Part shown: positions 6,388 to 6,603 of the stretch, one piece after another | How positions within the stretch are numbered: position 1 is the first letter of the stretch | Layout: each line of letters begins with the position of its first letter | Origin: an uncultured Eubacteriales bacterium | GTDB taxonomy: Bacteria; Bacillota; Clostridia; Lachnospirales; Lachnospiraceae | Length of the DNA stretch: 6,603 nucleotides | NCBI GenBank assembly: GCA_900549105.1 | Contig: URND01000145.1 | Coordinates: 1-6,603, forward strand | Direction: 5' to 3' | Made by a program: the position numbers and the translations under genes | The notes under the pieces: model-generated | Databases searched by the model: none | Seen by the model: the letters and a program-made list of their open reading frames with translations, nothing else | Told to the model about the DNA's origin: nothing

Positions 6388-6426
6388 TAGGAGCGCCGTA
6401 AAAGTTTCCAACCTACGGTGCTCCTA
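6388..6426. terminator. Hairpin between convergent genes, probable terminator
   Basis: A 13-bp stem, TAGGAGCGCCGTA / TACGGTGCTCCTA, with one G-T wobble and a 13-nt loop, beginning 5 nt after the helicase stop and ending 4 nt from the stop of the right-hand minus-strand gene. It is well placed to end transcription in both directions. T-tracts are weak on both sides (TATTTAATTATT on the minus strand; ACTTATTCTATTT on the plus strand). Confidence 0.7.
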
Positions 6427-6430
6427 ACAC

Positions 6431-6603
6431 TTATTCTATTTCGGTTTCGTCGTCTAAGCCTTTTATCTTCAGCCAGTCCTCAAATGACTTCCTGGAGATG
6501 CGGATCATGTTACCGATGCGGATTGTCTTGAACGCTCCGGAGTTGGCGAGCCTATAGGCCGTAGCGCGGCCGATACCGAGAATGGCTGCGATGTCATTCA
6601 CGG
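6431..6603 (-). CDS. Small excisionase-like HTH DNA-binding protein (HTH_17 type), N-terminus off the right edge
   Basis: The visible part is 56 codons plus stop on the minus strand. Seen: a helix-turn-helix, VNDIAAILGIGRATAYRLA, then a wing with FKTIRIGNMIRISRKSFEDWL and an acidic tail DDETEIE. This is the pattern of excisionase/MerR-like winged-helix proteins of about 65-70 residues that are common in clostridial mobile elements, so only a few N-terminal residues should be missing. It could be a recombination directionality factor or a small transcription regulator; the sequence does not decide. Its composition matches the GC-richer conjugation genes and it lies on the same strand, so it probably belongs to the host element's backbone and not to the AT-rich cassette it converges on. 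Confidence 0.8.
   Translation of the reverse strand, partial: VNDIAAILGIGRATAYRLANSGAFKTIRIGNMIRISRKSFEDWLKIKGLDDETEIE

Noticed and set aside
1..6603. CRISPR array, tRNA/rRNA genes or IS ends
   Set aside because: I found no regularly spaced repeats, cloverleaf sequence, transposase frame or terminal inverted repeats on reading both strands.

Overview
The window is a mosaic of mobile DNA from a low-GC-clade Firmicute, most likely a gut Clostridia (Lachnospiraceae or Oscillospiraceae type). The evidence is AGGAGG ribosome binding sites close to the consensus, a Tn1549-like conjugative backbone (a repA-like winged-helix/DUF6017 gene, pcfB/DUF3801 and a VirD4/PcfC coupling protein), and a TndX/TnpX-type large serine recombinase. 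No core chromosomal gene is present. I worked by eye, so family names come from recognised motifs and not from a search.

Layout from left to right. 1-211 (minus): the first 70 codons of a large serine recombinase, running off the left edge. 259-564 (minus): the first ~99 codons of a VirD4/PcfC coupling protein, cut off just after its conserved YGSARW motif. The recombinase starts about 55 bp past the cut, so a second element appears to have integrated inside the conjugation gene. 561-1049 (minus): pcfB/DUF3801. 1056-1949 (minus): the repA-like DUF6017 gene. These three genes form one tightly coupled leftward operon (a 6-nt gap, then a 4-nt ATGA overlap). 1950-2297: a divergent intergenic region with leader hairpins on the repA side, a leftward intrinsic terminator, and a strong rightward promoter. 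2298-4466 and 4448-6382 (plus): an AT-rich two-gene cassette encoding an OLD-family ATPase/TOPRIM nuclease and a UvrD-like SF1A helicase. This is the architecture of the Gabija anti-phage system, although both proteins are longer than the reference GajA and GajB. 6388-6426: a strong hairpin between converging genes. 6431-6603 (minus): most of a small excisionase-like HTH protein, running off the right edge.

How it fits together. The GC-rich backbone (left operon and right-edge HTH gene) is all on the minus strand. The AT-rich defence cassette is on the plus strand between them, with its own promoter and a hairpin at each edge. It looks like cargo inserted upstream of the replication/conjugation operon. 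The conjugative host element is itself broken by a nested recombinase-bearing element in its coupling-protein gene, so transfer through its own coupling protein is probably disabled unless that element excises. The most interesting points are the enlarged Gabija-like pair as conjugative-element cargo, the nested insertion in virD4, and the two related hairpins that bracket the cassette.
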